DNA from: Adiantum capillus-veneris
Lineage: Eukaryota; Streptophyta; Polypodiopsida; Polypodiales; Pteridaceae
Assembly: GCA_014529385.2 (NCBI GenBank)
Contig: CM043961.1
Location: 12,776,478 to 12,840,477 of the forward strand
Direction: 5' to 3'
Length of the DNA stretch: 64,000 nucleotides
Position numbers and translations under genes: made by a program. The notes under the pieces are model-generated. The model searched no databases, was not told where the DNA came from, and worked only from the letters and a program-made list of their open reading frames with translations. Positions 1 through 11,703 of this stretch are shown here, piece after piece (position 1 is the stretch's first letter; each line of letters begins with the position of its first letter).

Positions 1-125
1 GCCTCATTGGAGAAGGGCTTCGCCTAACTATTAATCCATGAATACGTTGCGGTGAATGCGTTTTCACAGAGGTGCACGTGCTCACATGCGTGCACACACA
101 CAAATCAAATAGAGTGATTTAATGC

Positions 126-733
126 ATGTGTTTGGGTGGCACACAAATCGGGCTAAATCTTCATGTTGAATTTTACCAGTCAAGTATGTCTCGACACGGC
201 GCGTGTGGTCCCATAGGCAAGGTGGGCATGATAGGTTCTCGCAACATCCCCATTGACTTGTGTACACCACCTGCTTTCGAAAGCCATGACCAACCCATTA
301 ATCTTTGTACGTCAACCCCTGACAAGTCATGCATTGTGCATGAAGAACCGGGGATGAGGATATCGATGCTCATAAACGATAAGAAGTTTGTTGTGCCTAA
401 AGCTAAGGAGGACGCCACAAGAAAGGTAATTCTTTTAAGAAAGTCAATTGAAGGCAATTAATTAACTTCTATAGCTTGACACTAAATATACTTCTCTTTG
501 ATATCATGCTTTCCTTTTGGCAGGACACCACTTCAAGCGACATTTTGGAAATTAGTCATCAACGGCCGCATAAACATAACGTTGTCGACCCAAACACTCT
601 TAGGCGTTCTACTCGCCTTAAAGCGCAGAAGAGCAATGACAATGACGCCCCTTCTATCCCAAGGCGTTCTGAGCAATTGAGAGTGAAGGGGAACAAGGGC
701 ATTGCAAGCTATTGCATCCCTTTTTTGTTTTGA
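126..733 (+). CDS. Possible two-exon gene, function unknown
   Basis: Two open stretches join in one frame across a clean phase-0 intron: the donor GTAAT begins at 426 and the acceptor TTTTGGCAG ends at 523, a 98-bp intron. Exon 1 is read from an ATG at 126, but a pyrimidine-rich acceptor (TTTTACCAG, ending at 179) and the nearby window edge mean the true 5' part could lie outside. The spliced product has about 170 residues. I do not recognise it. Its C-terminal part is basic and repeats a short motif (RRSTRLKAQ, then RRSEQLRVK), a style common in tails of plant transposon proteins. It converges on the MULE transposase gene on the other strand, which may be chance or a two-gene element. Confidence 0.35.
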
Positions 734-1021
734 TTACCCTATTGTAACATTTTCTTTCGAATTACTTTTGATTGCAATGCCGGTTGTATCACAATGTTGT
801 TAATGTACTCTCTTTCTGCCATAATTTGAGGTCTTTACATTAGTGTTCAACCTTGATGCCAATTATGTTTTTTGGTGTGTCTTTAATTTTGTCTCTGAAA
901 CGCTCTCTCTAGAATCGTACTTTGTAAATTTCACTCTCACACATACATACACACTCACTAAATGCCCCCCCCCTCCACCCCCCCAAAAAACCCAAAAGTT
1001 GTAAATCACATACACATTAAC

Positions 1022-1025
<4 letters not shown>

Positions 1026-1091
<66 letters not shown>

Positions 1092-1120
1092 TGCCAAGTT
1101 ACATGTTGAAGCAATATTTA

Positions 1121-1214
<94 letters not shown>

Positions 1215-1240
1215 AAGTTACATGTCGAAGCAATATCTAG

Positions 1241-1321
<81 letters not shown>

Positions 1322-1347
1322 AAGTTACATGTCGAAGCAAAATAAGG
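1026..1347. repeat. Triplicated compound microsatellite (CT)n(CA)n with conserved spacer
   Basis: Three consecutive blocks each hold a CT run, an abutting CA run and a spacer of about 30 bp containing CCAAGTTACATG and then GAAGCAA. The spacers start at 1094, 1213 and 1320, so the period is 119 then 107 bp. The spacers differ at only a few positions, so the whole unit was duplicated rather than three microsatellites arising separately. Bases 734-1025 just upstream contain no gene that I can see; there is a C-rich run near 965-985. Confidence 0.9.
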
Positions 1348-1374
1348 AAACATTATGATGTTATGAATGAGTAC

Positions 1375-1734
1375 TTAAGTGTCTACATCCAATGAGTAAG
1401 GTGCCCTCTCTTCTTTCTCCGCACGATCATCTAGCTTCTGTTGCATGGTCTGCCTCCTTTTCCTTGCCGATGATGTGAATGGGTTGACTATCGCTTCTTT
1501 GTTGATTTGTGATACTCTCCTTCTCCCAACCTTCTTCTCTATAAAAGGTTGTGCTCTCTTCAAAGTATTACCAAAAGCATCTTCGGTGGCAACAAAACCT
1601 GATGTTTGTTGATAGGCATCCTCTTCTCGTGCTTTTAGTGTATTTAGTTGTCCAATGCCCTTCTTGATGATTGAGCAATCTTCCTCTATCAAGTCATTAG
1701 ATCTTCTACATATCTTCCATAAATCTTCAAGCAC
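1375..1734 (-). pseudogene. Out-of-frame C-terminal tail of the MULE transposase
   Basis: An open stretch of about 119 residues, rich in Lys, Arg and Glu, overlaps the end of the transposase ORF in a different frame. The frames change within 1690-1760, just after the SWIM-type zinc motif. Codons read well in this frame (a segment beginning LEDLWKICRRSNDLIEED), so it was probably the original carboxy-terminal tail. A small indel now makes the main frame stop at 1689. An unrecognised splice event is an alternative, but I see no plausible intron of normal length. Confidence 0.4.
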
Positions 1735-3930
1735 ATATCCTTTAAAGATGAAGAAGACACGCTTGATACAAGCATGACCTTTATTTGGTGTTTACAAATG
1801 TTTCCCACTTCTGACCAAGCGCTTGTGCAACATGCCCATATGCTCTCGGGATTGTATACAGTGTGCACAATCTTGGGGTTTGATACACTTTGCACTAGTG
1901 CATGCTTGCCATTCTCCCCAACAATCATAGATACAGGATCATCAGGAATTTTGATTGCCCTCTCAAAGGAATTTTCCACAAGATTCTCAATGGCATTGTT
2001 ACGAACAAAACCTTTATCTTTCATCATTTGAACGTACCAATAGAAAGGAAGAGCCGCAAAGGTTAATTTGTGTAGTAGCCAATCAACTCTACGGCCAGCC
2101 ATCTTCCTGGAGCTCCCAAGAAATTTCGACTTCAACACACCATGGTAGGCTTCGATGGCCCCATTTGTGTCTTGTCCTGAATGTGGGAGTGTCCTGGCTG
2201 CACGCACCCACATGTCTACAAACAAAAGCACATATATTGTCAAGCCAAGAACGGAGAATAAAGTGTTTCCACCAAGGAAGTGTTTCTACCATACATACCA
2301 ATTTTTGAGAGCCAATATGTTCTGAAGTACTCAATGAAGGCCTCCTCCTCATGGTATTCAAGGAAGAAGGAAGCTAGCATGCCTTGAATGCGTTCTCGTG
2401 TTTCCCCCTCAGACGTGCTTGAAGGCCCTTGCATGTGCATGATCACTCCAAGGCTATGAAACATGGAAGCCCTAGTTGGCCAACCCCATACCTTTCTAAC
2501 AAGATGCTTGAGCCAACATCGCCGCACATGCCACAAGCACAAGTAGATAGGCACATTGAAGACATGCCTGTACTCAAATTGAAAACAATGAGCAATCAAA
2601 GAACAATGAGCAACGTGTATATATCTACATGATAGAAGGAGATGTAATACCTAATTGCAAAAATTTCTGTCTCAGCATCATCCACCATGAAAGCAGAAGG
2701 TTCCCAACATTTATGGTAATCAAGCATAGAATTTCTAAATTGTGACAGCCATAAACAAGTCATCTCCATCATAGCACTTGAAGTCAATACCCAAGCTATG
2801 GGCACGCCATTGCGATGGGCATCGAACACCAGGATAGTATACAAGTGAAACTATAAACGACAATGAGGCACATTTGATTATGCTACCAATTAAAGGACAT
2901 GCAAGTCGAGGATTGAAGTACATACCTTGTATTTGTTTGTTCCGAATGTAGCATCCATCGCGATAAGGTTGTTATCACCATATATCTTGCACATCTCCCT
3001 TTGCCATGCCGATTGAATGCCAAGAATGAAATCCTTGATATGTGTGAGGTCTTGCTCTTGGTAGATGAAAACCATAGCCTCATTCTCAAGACACCACTGC
3101 CTCGTGCTCTCGGCATCATCATCATGCAGTTGAATTGTCTCAGCCGCTATCTTTCGTGATATGTTGAGAATGTCACGTATGGAGAGAAAATCGTCTCTCG
3201 TGGTAGAATGGAGGGGATCCATTGTGAGTTGATTGTGCAATGCTTTAATATGTCCGTCCAATACCTGTTGAGGAGTGAACCCTCGTCGGAGTAGATTATA
3301 CACCCATAATTTCTTTTCCTTGGACACCCACGGAGAGAACAAGATTTGAGAACCCTCACCATGACAAACCAAATCATCCTTATCAGTATGATAGGGATGA
3401 ACATATGAGATCAACCCAAGGCTTTGATCACGTGCCAAGCAGCTAATATTGATTTGACACTGACATCCTCTCTTGAAGAGGCTTTTATTGCGTCGCCTTC
3501 GAGTTTTCTTGCTTGTGCCAGCCTCACTTGGTAATGATGCAGCATGGGCATTGCTAGAATGAGGGGTAGCAACATGTCGCTCGTCATGTGGACCATAAGC
3601 ACACCAAAACCTACAAGCTAGAATTGTGAGACCAGTGTTAAAAAACACCTAATGATTGAAAAAACTAGGAGGTCACCGATAATCATTTGGCACTCACACA
3701 ATCTTTTCAATCCATGCCTCATTGAGCAACCTCTTCTTTTCATCCGGAAGATGATGATGGTGAGTGTACTTCTTGAACACAATATCATAGCCATCAATTT
3801 TACCTTCGCCGTGTACGAAATCATCCAGTCGTGACCATGGGATAATTGCCTGTCGCATAACCTTGTACTTCGAGCGCGCGTCATGCACAAGTGTCCATTG
3901 TAAAACGCTAGCATGAAAAGCATCGGACAT
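1689..3930 (-). CDS. MULE (Mutator-like) transposase, five exons
   Basis: A cut-and-paste DDE transposase of the Mutator superfamily, acting on terminal repeats in the nucleus. Exons on the minus strand are 3930-3698, 3610-2926, 2850-2651, 2567-2299 and 2215-1689. The four introns (3611-3697, 2851-2925, 2568-2650, 2216-2298; 75-87 bp) all begin GT and end AG. Joined, they give 1914 nt, 637 residues plus stop, without interruption. Motifs in order: a Cys/His cluster (GCQCQI, then HPYHTD), first catalytic Asp in NLIAMDATFG, second Asp in AFMVDDAETE, the LCLWHVRR block, catalytic Glu in NGAIEAYHG, and a SWIM-like finger ending GNICKHQIKV. The finger reads ACCTSAW where a second Cys is usual, so one ligand may be lost. 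The start at 3930 was chosen because the frame upstream is only microsatellite. No terminal inverted repeats were found by eye. Confidence 0.85.
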
Positions 3931-3949
3931 GGGGATTTGCAAATTTTTC

Positions 3950-3951
<2 letters not shown>

Positions 3952-4031
<80 letters not shown>

Positions 4032-4115
4032 GAGCTTGTGGCTTAGCCAATTATATCATGAATTAATTGGCCCTCAATATAACCCCATTCAATTAAAATC
4101 TCTCAATTTGTCAAT

Positions 4116-4176
<61 letters not shown>

Positions 4177-4228
4177 GTTTTAGAGAGAGAGAGAGAAAGC
4201 TTTGCTAATAAAGTTGTGTGTGTGTGTG
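3952..4228. repeat. (GT)n(GA)n compound microsatellites upstream of the MULE gene
   Basis: A GT run passing directly into a GA run covers 3952-4028. A second GT-GA block covers about 4118-4197, and a short GT run lies at 4213-4228. They lie immediately 5' of the transposase start codon, in what would be its promoter or 5' UTR. Read on the minus strand they are CT then CA. Confidence 0.9.
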
Positions 4229-4740
4229 GGCGCTTCAATTTGTGTACTCTTTTATTAGCTTAAAGCATTTTTGTTAGCCTGAGCTAGGGAGCTTCAATGA
4301 ACAAAAACAAAAAATGACGTGGCCATTTGCTGGCGAACCTGCAAGGCTGCAAGTGCCGAAATAGAGACCATGGCGGGCCGAGAAATTGTAGGCTGCAGGC
4401 GGCGGGCGCTTAGACGTGAGCCGCTGGAAACAAACTGGCGCATGCATGACGTGGCCGGCGACGCTTCTTGGTTTGACTGCACTCCACGGAAAGCTTGGCC
4501 AGCATGGCTTTGCCAGTGTGGAGCTCGACGCCCTGTTGGAAAAGCAAGTCAAAGGCCACGTAATCTAGCAGGCCGAAATATAACCAGAGCCGTGGCCGCC
4601 AGCTTACTCCCATCAATTCTCAGAAGGGAAAGGCAAGTGCCGACTTCAAGCCCTAAGGGTAGGACCTGTAGACACCCTTGGACTGCCACACGCACTCGCC
4701 ACCACCTGCTATCTCCTTTGTAGCAAGCCCTAGCTCACTT
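4229..4740. other. GC-rich block without a convincing gene
   Basis: This stretch is clearly more GC-rich than the flanking AT-rich DNA and is open on both strands for up to 134 codons. The translations are rich in Arg, Ala and Cys with no recognisable domain, as expected of GC-rich non-coding DNA with few stop codons. It lies upstream of the MULE gene and could be part of that element's end or promoter. I could not find a matching inverted copy on the other side. Confidence 0.4.
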
Positions 4741-5089
4741 AACAATCACAAAGTCAGTGCCAGCACTACTCGAAAGCCAACCACCATCGCTCGTTTCATT
4801 GCTCTTTTCATAAGAGAAGTCGTGAGCATATACAATATAAGTAGGTGTAACTAGGGGTCCAATTTTTATGGCTCAACTCAAAGGTCTTTTGAAGATGGAG
4901 TTTTTATAAGCATAAGGGAGAGAAAAAGAGGTCCTTATAAGATCATAGCTCTAGTTGCCCAAAACAAAAATAGTTGACATAAGAGGCACAATCTCAAGAA
5001 TTGTAAGTCATCATTAAGATGAGCTTCTTCTACAAATATAGTGCGAACATTCTAGAGTATCAAGATAAGCACACTTGCAAGGCAAGTAT

Positions 5090-5620
5090 GTGATGAAAAT
5101 TGATAATTATCCATTTCATAAAGCTAACTGGTGGCAAAAGCATAAGCGATCAATGGTCTATGCAAAAGGATAACACATTTATAAATATATTAGATTGTTT
5201 TTTATGAGCTATGGTCATATTTTATCATTAAAGTGCTCTTTATGAGCTATGGGCATTGTACGCCTATCTAAACAAACATCTCCTATTCATTTTGGACAAG
5301 AGCACTTGGAGGGCAAGATATGTAATGGAAATTGATAATTATCTATTTACTACAACTAACAAGTGGCAAAATCATACATATTTAATGGTCTATGCGAAAG
5401 GATAGCACATTCATAAATATTTTAAAGTTCCCTTTATGAGCTATGGTCATTATACGCTCAAGCAAATAGTTTATATTCATTTTTAGCATTCAAGAAATCT
5501 ATAAATAAATATGCGCAAGAGGACAATTCTCACTCTTGCATAGGGGGAGATTGCACCCAGTTTTCTTGTTATTCTTTTCTTCTCTTTCTCTGCTTTCCTC
5601 TCTCGCCATGCCGGTGTAGC
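5090..5620 (+). repeat. LTR-like dispersed repeat, copies 1 (partial) and 2
   Basis: Two adjacent related segments, about 5090-5280 and 5315-5620, share ATTGATAATTATC, GTGGCAAAA, AATGGTCTATGC and TTTATGAGCTATGG in the same order. The second copy continues through a TATA-like CTATAAATAAATA (about 5501) into CTCACTCTTGCA and a pyrimidine-rich stretch. A third copy lies at 7495-7812. The order of TATA-like box followed by a shared downstream segment suggests fragments of an LTR promoter and R region. Confidence 0.55.
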
Positions 5621-6814
5621 ACTATTTATTGATATTACCGTATGTGACAACATTATAAAAATAATAGGAGGTAGAACCTAATAAAGCAAAAAGGAAGAAG
5701 TGCCATAAAGTTAGATCTTGCCCTAAGGGAAGCCTCATCTTAGGACCAGATGGTGTGCTACCGTCACCCAAGTCATGAGAAGGCTAAGGCTAAGGATACA
5801 AAACCAAAGCTTACACCTACTTTTGCCATGTATACCATATGTGTCGTGAAAATTTACCTAACATCTACGTAAAAAAGTGACTTTATCATTATTCTTTATG
5901 GTCAATATCATCAGCTAGAACCATGAGTTGTAGACCATAGAAAAATAGGATATTAATTATAGAAAAAAATGCCCAATATCAATAGATCAATATATGTTAT
6001 TGATTAGTATAATCAGTTGTAGATAACCAAAAATTCTGCATCAACTACAGACAATGAGAGAAAATTTTAAAAGACCCCTAGTTTTTATGGCCGGTTGCAC
6101 AAGAAATAGGTAACACTTCGTGTGGAGTATGAAATATTGTTCGACTAATGATCAGCCTGTGATTTGGCAGTTAACATACTTTATAGCATTCACGGGTGTG
6201 AGAAAATGGTACTCAGATTGATCCTCTACTCTGAGTTATCAGGCTAATTCACAAAGAACCAATCAAATGGTGCATTTTACTAATATACATCTAATAGCAG
6301 AACTTGCATTTTCTTTGATGACCCAATTCTCTTTATAGGCCCAAATTCCATATATAATATACCATCCTAGGATTTATCTTAGCTTACAATTTCCACTTTA
6401 TACAACATCTTCTTACACAACAACCCCCCAATTTGATGTACTTGTTTGAAAAATGCTCGCTTTCTTTGAAGTTACACTCTTTCCATATATACCAAAGGGG
6501 CTATGCTGAAGCATTTTTCCACCAAGGAAGAATACCTACGACTATTTTTGAAAGATAGACCTTTTTTTCTTCACCTGCGTTGTCTTGTGAGCTGTGAAAT
6601 CAACAATCCCCAATGTCGTGGCTTGTACTTGCACTGAATGGAGTTTATATTGAGATGATTTATCATGAAACTATACAACCACTCACATGACCTTAGGTGA
6701 TTTGGGATGACCATCAATATTTTTACATACTTCAGTACTCTAGCCTACTCGAATTTGGCATCAAACACGTAATATATGTGTTGTCTTTTATGCCTTGCTA
6801 GTCCATTGGTCACG

Positions 6815-7090
6815 TCCACATAGATTCACCGATTTAGGCAGTGTGTAAATGCTCATCCTCGTGTAGATATGCCAATTTAGAAAACACCAATTAATCGTGC
6901 AAATCCGTTGATTTAGGTAGCACGAGTGTAGATCCACCAATTTAGGCAGCACACCAACAAACCACAGATTCATTTTTTTAAACAATATTAAGTGTAAATT
7001 TTTTAATTTACGCAACAGAAGTGCAGATTCCCCAATTTAAGTAGCACGTCTCATTGGTGTCGACTCCCTAGCTTAGGCAACACCGATCAC
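6815..7090 (+). repeat. Degenerate minisatellite, consensus GTAGATTCACCAATTTAGGC
   Basis: About six or seven imperfect copies of a motif reading GTGTAGAT, then CACCAATTTAGGCAGCAC, occur in the same orientation at roughly 30-60 bp spacing. Clear copies lie near 6823, 6862, 6900, 6930 and 7020. Divergence between copies is high, so the array is old. Confidence 0.6.
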
Positions 7091-7494
7091 AAAATCATGC
7101 TATAGTGGCTGGCCACCACTGTCTTTGGCATGATTTTGTTACCCTGGTATATAATGAAAGTGATTTGGATTTGGATTTACAATTGAATTTGGATTTAAAT
7201 TATTTTGATATAGTTTATGATGATTTCATATCACAACAATATTTATGGAATTGGACTTTAAATTTATAAAAATTGATTATTGAAGGATGAGTGTGCACGG
7301 TTGGGTGGAGACTAGCACACGCATTACCACCGCCCTTTCAAGGACACTAAAGTATGCCGTATGTGGATGATGATAGGCATATATAAATTTGTTTGTTTAA
7401 ATTTCATATATTTTTATTTTTGACACATGATTTTAACCATTAATTTTTTACAAGTATGGTTTGTAGGTAACTGAGGACAATTGCTTTTTAACGG

Positions 7495-7812
7495 AGAGAT
7501 ATATAATGAAAATTGATAATTATCTATCTACTGCAAATGAGAGGTGGCAAAAGCAAAAGCGGTCAATGGTTGATGCAAAAGGGTAACACATTCATGAATA
7601 TTTTATTATTAAAATGATCTTTATGAGCTATGGTCATTGTACATCCGGGCGAATAGTATGTATTCATTTTGAGCATTCAAGAAATCTATACATAAATACG
7701 TGCAAGAGAAAAAATTATGCTCACTCTTGCACCGTGGGAGATTGCATTCAGTGTCCATGTTATTCTTCTCTCCTCCCATCTCTCCTCTTTTGTCGTGCCG
7801 ATGTAGCACTCC
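7495..7812 (+). repeat. LTR-like dispersed repeat, copy 3
   Basis: This copy matches 5315-5620 along its length: ATTGATAATTATCTATC, then GTGGCAAAAGC, TTTATGAGCTATGGTCATTG, a TATA-like CTATACATAAATA, CTCACTCTTGCACCG, and a pyrimidine-rich stretch ending near GATGTAGCAC. No flanking direct repeats or coding sequence were recognised. Confidence 0.55.
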
Positions 7813-8053
7813 GCTCTAGGAGGTGCACCTACACATGCTCTCTTTCTCTCGCTCTCTGTCTCTCTCAAGTCGTGTATAGTTTGATTTTGATACGCGTGCG
7901 ATTTGCCAAGTAATATGTAGATCTATTAGTTTTAGTGCTTGTAGCATGCTATTCTATGTATTTTGTACGCACATCCTAGCAAGATATTCCTTCTCTTTTA
8001 GGGAAAGGATAGTTTTTTAGGGCATTCAAAAATTAGCCTCAACAAATAGCACT

Positions 8054-8105
<52 letters not shown>
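8054..8105. repeat. (GT)n(GA)n compound microsatellite
   Basis: A GT run from 8054 to about 8086 passes directly into a GA run ending near 8105, the same order as the blocks near 3952, 4118 and 50852. Confidence 0.95.
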
Positions 8106-8751
8106 TCGACAAAAGATACATCTTCCTAAGTGAGAAATCGAAGTGGAAGAAGACGAGATAATCCCACTCAGATGAAGTTTTCCCACCAACCGTTATAATT
8201 CATATACATGTGAGCTTTGAAATGTCTCAACCAATGAAGAGAAAAGGGGCCCACAAACATGGAAGATTTTGTGCATATTTCCAATTCGTTATTGGCATGT
8301 ACATGCATGTGAAAATATTATCCTTTCTAGATCAAAATGGCCAATTCTTTATATGGAAAATTCTTACAAAATCAAAACCTATCTTTGTATCTTTGGGTAT
8401 ATTTTAAAATAATCTTCACGTTTTACCTCTTATTATAGGTGGTGGTGTGTCATGAACCTTCATGCTTATAATGAAAAATTTTTCATCTTATTAACTTTCA
8501 CGAGTGTGTGATCCGTCCATCGGACGACGATCGAGTGGGGCGATGGATGCGAGTGAATGAAGGCCCACGAGCAACAATGAGCAAAAGAGACAAGGAGGGA
8601 ATGCGTTCCTAGCTAGCTTTTTAGTTTTCCAATAGAAAAGTTTTAAGTAGTAATCAATATGTCAAGAACATCTCAATCATCCACATATGTATAGTCATGA
8701 CTCAAGTATTTCATGCAAAGGAGTAAAGATGCTTATAGAGATATGAGGATT

Positions 8752-8783
8752 GGGGGGGGGGGGCGGGGGGGGGGGGGGGGGGG
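8752..8783 (+). repeat. Poly-G tract with one C interruption
   Basis: Thirty-one of 32 bases are G, with a single C at 8764. It could form stacked G-quadruplex structures. Its exact length is uncertain because such tracts are error-prone in sequencing. Confidence 0.8.
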
Positions 8784-9649
8784 AAGAGAGAAAGGAGCCC
8801 AACACCAAGAGCAAAAGGGAGAGAATGAGGGTTAAGCTTCCCTTGAAAAAAAATGTAAAACTTTCACAATTAAAGAAATAAATAATTATTAAGCTTTGTC
8901 AATCAAATTCTATTAAAAAATATACATATACAAAATAATTAGAAAAGGGAATGATCTTTTTGGATTTGTTGTAAAATTCTTCCCCTCCTTTTTTTCTCAG
9001 TTGTGAAGGTTGACATAGTCTCTGGCACATATTTGGAGATGGGCCATCCCTTTCTACTTGTGCAATTATTTCTCAAGGCACACCTATTTATCGTGTAAGT
9101 AAATGTCATGAAACCTGTTCTTATACTTAAAGTTTGGTAAGTCACTTGAGTTAAACTTAGAAATTTGAAACTTAAAATGTACACTTAGAAACCAATGCAA
9201 TGTGACATTAATAGTGCCACATAGCCAAACATGAGCTATTTGGATTTTATAAAAAAAATATGTTAAAAAAGTCTCCACTTGTTAAAGATTGTATCGTTGA
9301 ATTACTGTCCACTGATAGGTCACATAAAGGGATTTTGGTTCACGCCAGGTTATCACATTATAGAATAGGAATGCACATTTCTCCACTATATATGTTTAAT
9401 CTAATGTAAACTTCTCTAAATATGAACTAATAAAGTTTCACTCCATCACATGGCAAGTCTAAAGTTATTAAGGATTTTTTTTAATTTGTGCTTATAAAAG
9501 TAATAGAAATTATACATTTGCGTTCTACTTTCAAAGCAATGTTCAATGAGAGGTTACATAAGGAGGGTTTAGAATCAACAACCATAATACCACATCATAA
9601 TTTTGAGGCATGCAAAGAGAACTCTTCTAAGTAGTAATCCATCCTTCAG

Positions 9650-9716
9650 AAAGAATTAACGATCATATTGTTAGCACAAGCTACTGAAAGAAAACAAAAG
9701 AAAATTGGAGAGATGC
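9650..9716 (+). pseudogene. PPR fragment left of Gypsy-1
   Basis: This short piece (about 9652-9698) matches, with only about two differences over 46 bases, the PPR-derived sequence right of Gypsy-1 at about 18617-18663. It encodes the end of the recurring HDDIVS-type motif. It shows that Gypsy-1 landed inside the PPR field and that the field once extended further left. No earlier PPR unit is recognisable upstream. Confidence 0.6.
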
Positions 9717-11301
9717 TGTCATAATAATCAATATCTAATTCTCCTAAATGATTTTCTCATATTAAACTGATCATTTAATGTGGGGAAGTGCTAGGGGAGA
9801 AAAGGCTAGAATATTGGTTAAGCTAGCAGACCGGCCACAGTAGGGATCCAAAGGAGGGAAAATAGGGATCCAAAGGGGGGGCCATCTGCAACAGATCCAT
9901 GTGCAACAATGGGCTAAAAAGACCCTAAGGTTCAGTCCATTAAGACTTCCAAAATGCTAAGGTTCCAAAATTCAAAGGTTGTGTCCAAAGGGTTAAAGCT
10001 TAGGGAGAATTGGATGCTTTGTGTGCTCTCCAAAGTCAATGCATATCCCTACATGGGAGGGGGTGACCCCTTCTTCTAGGGGATGAGAGAGAAAGTCACA
10101 CACACACTCACACACAGGCTCCCTTTACACAAAGGGAATGAGGGACACATGTCAGCTCCCTAGGCCAGATGCCCACAAGGTGTGCCCAGTTTCTATTGGA
10201 TGACCCTTGAAGTGGACCAATGATAATTAAGCTAGAGTAAATCTAGTTTAATTAATTTAAAAACATTTAATAAAAGAAACCAATGAGAATTGAGTCTCCT
10301 AGAAGACTATTGGGCAGTCTCCCAAGGGGTCCAATGAGCATTCAGGAGCCCAATGGCTTGCCTGATTCCTATTGGCCAGGAGGCAAAGGGGTCCAATGAG
10401 AGTTTAGTTTAATTATTTAATTACCTAAAGCTCTCACAAAAGGGGAAAGGGGGACACATGTCAGAAGGCTATCACTTATGCTGCTTAATGGTCATTGGCT
10501 TGACTTGGGGACGGCCAATGAGGCTGGAGCAAGATCAAATGGCAAGAGGGCTCGCCCAAGAGAGAGAGGGGGCTGATTTTTGCAAGGCATTATCACACAC
10601 ACAATCTCATGTGTGAAGAAAGAGAAGACTATCTCTTCCCAAGCTTTAATGGAGAGCTCATCACCTACTCCAAGCTTGTGAGATAGAAGCCTACATCAAC
10701 ACACTCTTGGCATGTGGATGCAAATCCAACCAAGATCCAAGCTTCAATGCATGCTCATCTCCTCTACCAAGATAATTACTAAGCTAAAGCTATGCTAATA
10801 TGAGTGATTATGTGAGGATATGTACATCTTTCTCGTAAGATACTCCTTCTTCCTCTCAATCTACTCTCATACCCTGCTAGCTCTCACCATCTTCGAAGGT
10901 GTGTGAGGTCTTGGGTCTGAGAACGGGGATAATTAAAGTTTTGTTTGCTAAGTGTATTGCTTAGTGCATGAAGTTTTCATCTTCATTGCACTAGCTAGTC
11001 TTGAAGGAGCACAAAGAATTGTATTGTATAATGTCTCTCTTGATGGGAGAAACCATAATACAAAGCCTTTTGGAGGGGGGACCGGCTCCATGCAAATCCG
11101 GTCTTCAACTGTTGTCAATAGCTTAATTTCTCTCTCTTTTGAAAGTATTGTTGATGCTATCTAACTAGGTGTTATGCTTTTTGTTGCTCTCTCCACCCAA
11201 GCACTCTTGTAATTCTCATTAGGAATCTATTCTAATGAAATGCCAACTATATTCATGCTAATTTCCGCTACACATAAGTTATTAGGCCATTAAATGTTAC
11301 A
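9717..11301 (+). repeat. Gypsy-1 5' LTR (1585 bp)
   Basis: It matches 17008-18590 almost base for base. It differs by a small extra segment near 9845-9875 (a GGATCCAAAGG motif present twice rather than once), short CA runs where the 3' LTR has longer ones, and scattered substitutions. It starts TG, ends CA and abuts the primer binding site. Confidence 0.95.
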
Positions 11302-11302
11302 T

Positions 11303-11314
11303 TGGTATCAGAGC
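11303..11314 (+). promoter_or_regulatory. Gypsy-1 primer binding site (initiator tRNA-Met type)
   Basis: TGGTATCAGAGC lies one base after the 5' LTR. This is the standard plant site complementary to the 3' end of initiator tRNA-Met, where minus-strand DNA synthesis starts. About 390 bp of untranslated leader follow before the gag ATG at 11704. Confidence 0.95.
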
Positions 11315-11703
11315 TCAAGGTTTCTCTTTTCTTGCTCAAGAAGGGAGGTCCTCAAGCTAGCTACAAATGGTTGGTATTATTAATTGCCTGTGAGTAAGTA
11401 GAATAGGGATTTTTCAGCCTTGCAGTGCGCCTGCCTTCATGCAGTTAACGGGGCATCACCGTCGAGAGCTATGGTCTTAATAGTGGAGTCCTACGGGGCT
11501 TGCCTACGGCTTAACCACTATTGAGCTATTAGAAGCTTGACAAAATCCGGTGCTGTTTTGGTGTCGAAAGACCCTCTCTTCTATTCCTTGCAATTAATGG
11601 TATTCGAGCCGCGAGTACAGTAGCTTGAGTGCTTTTTCTAAAGGGGTAAAGAGGAGTAGCAACTAGGGCTTGAAGTGCCAAAGTACACCTAAAAGTTGTT
11701 AGA

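Larger units (their letters stand above)
4741..9650. other. AT-rich intergenic DNA with old repeats
   Basis: I see no supportable gene here. The longest ORFs (under 100 codons) have no domain character and many lie on repeats. The region holds three copies of an LTR-like repeat, a degenerate minisatellite, a GT-GA microsatellite and a poly-G run, each listed separately. The rest looks like decayed sequence. Confidence 0.6.

Noticed and set aside
1017-1318. ORFs encoding alternating Cys/Val and Arg/Glu
   Set aside because: They are translations of the CT/CA microsatellites. The same applies to ORFs at 4036-4263, 50130-50366 and 50961-51215.
4319-4723. 134-codon plus-strand ORF
   Set aside because: GC-rich DNA open on both strands, with no domain, no splice support and composition-driven residues.
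11400-11530. tRNA-like or structured RNA in the Gypsy-1 leader
   Set aside because: No cloverleaf with proper arms could be drawn; only the primer binding site is supported.
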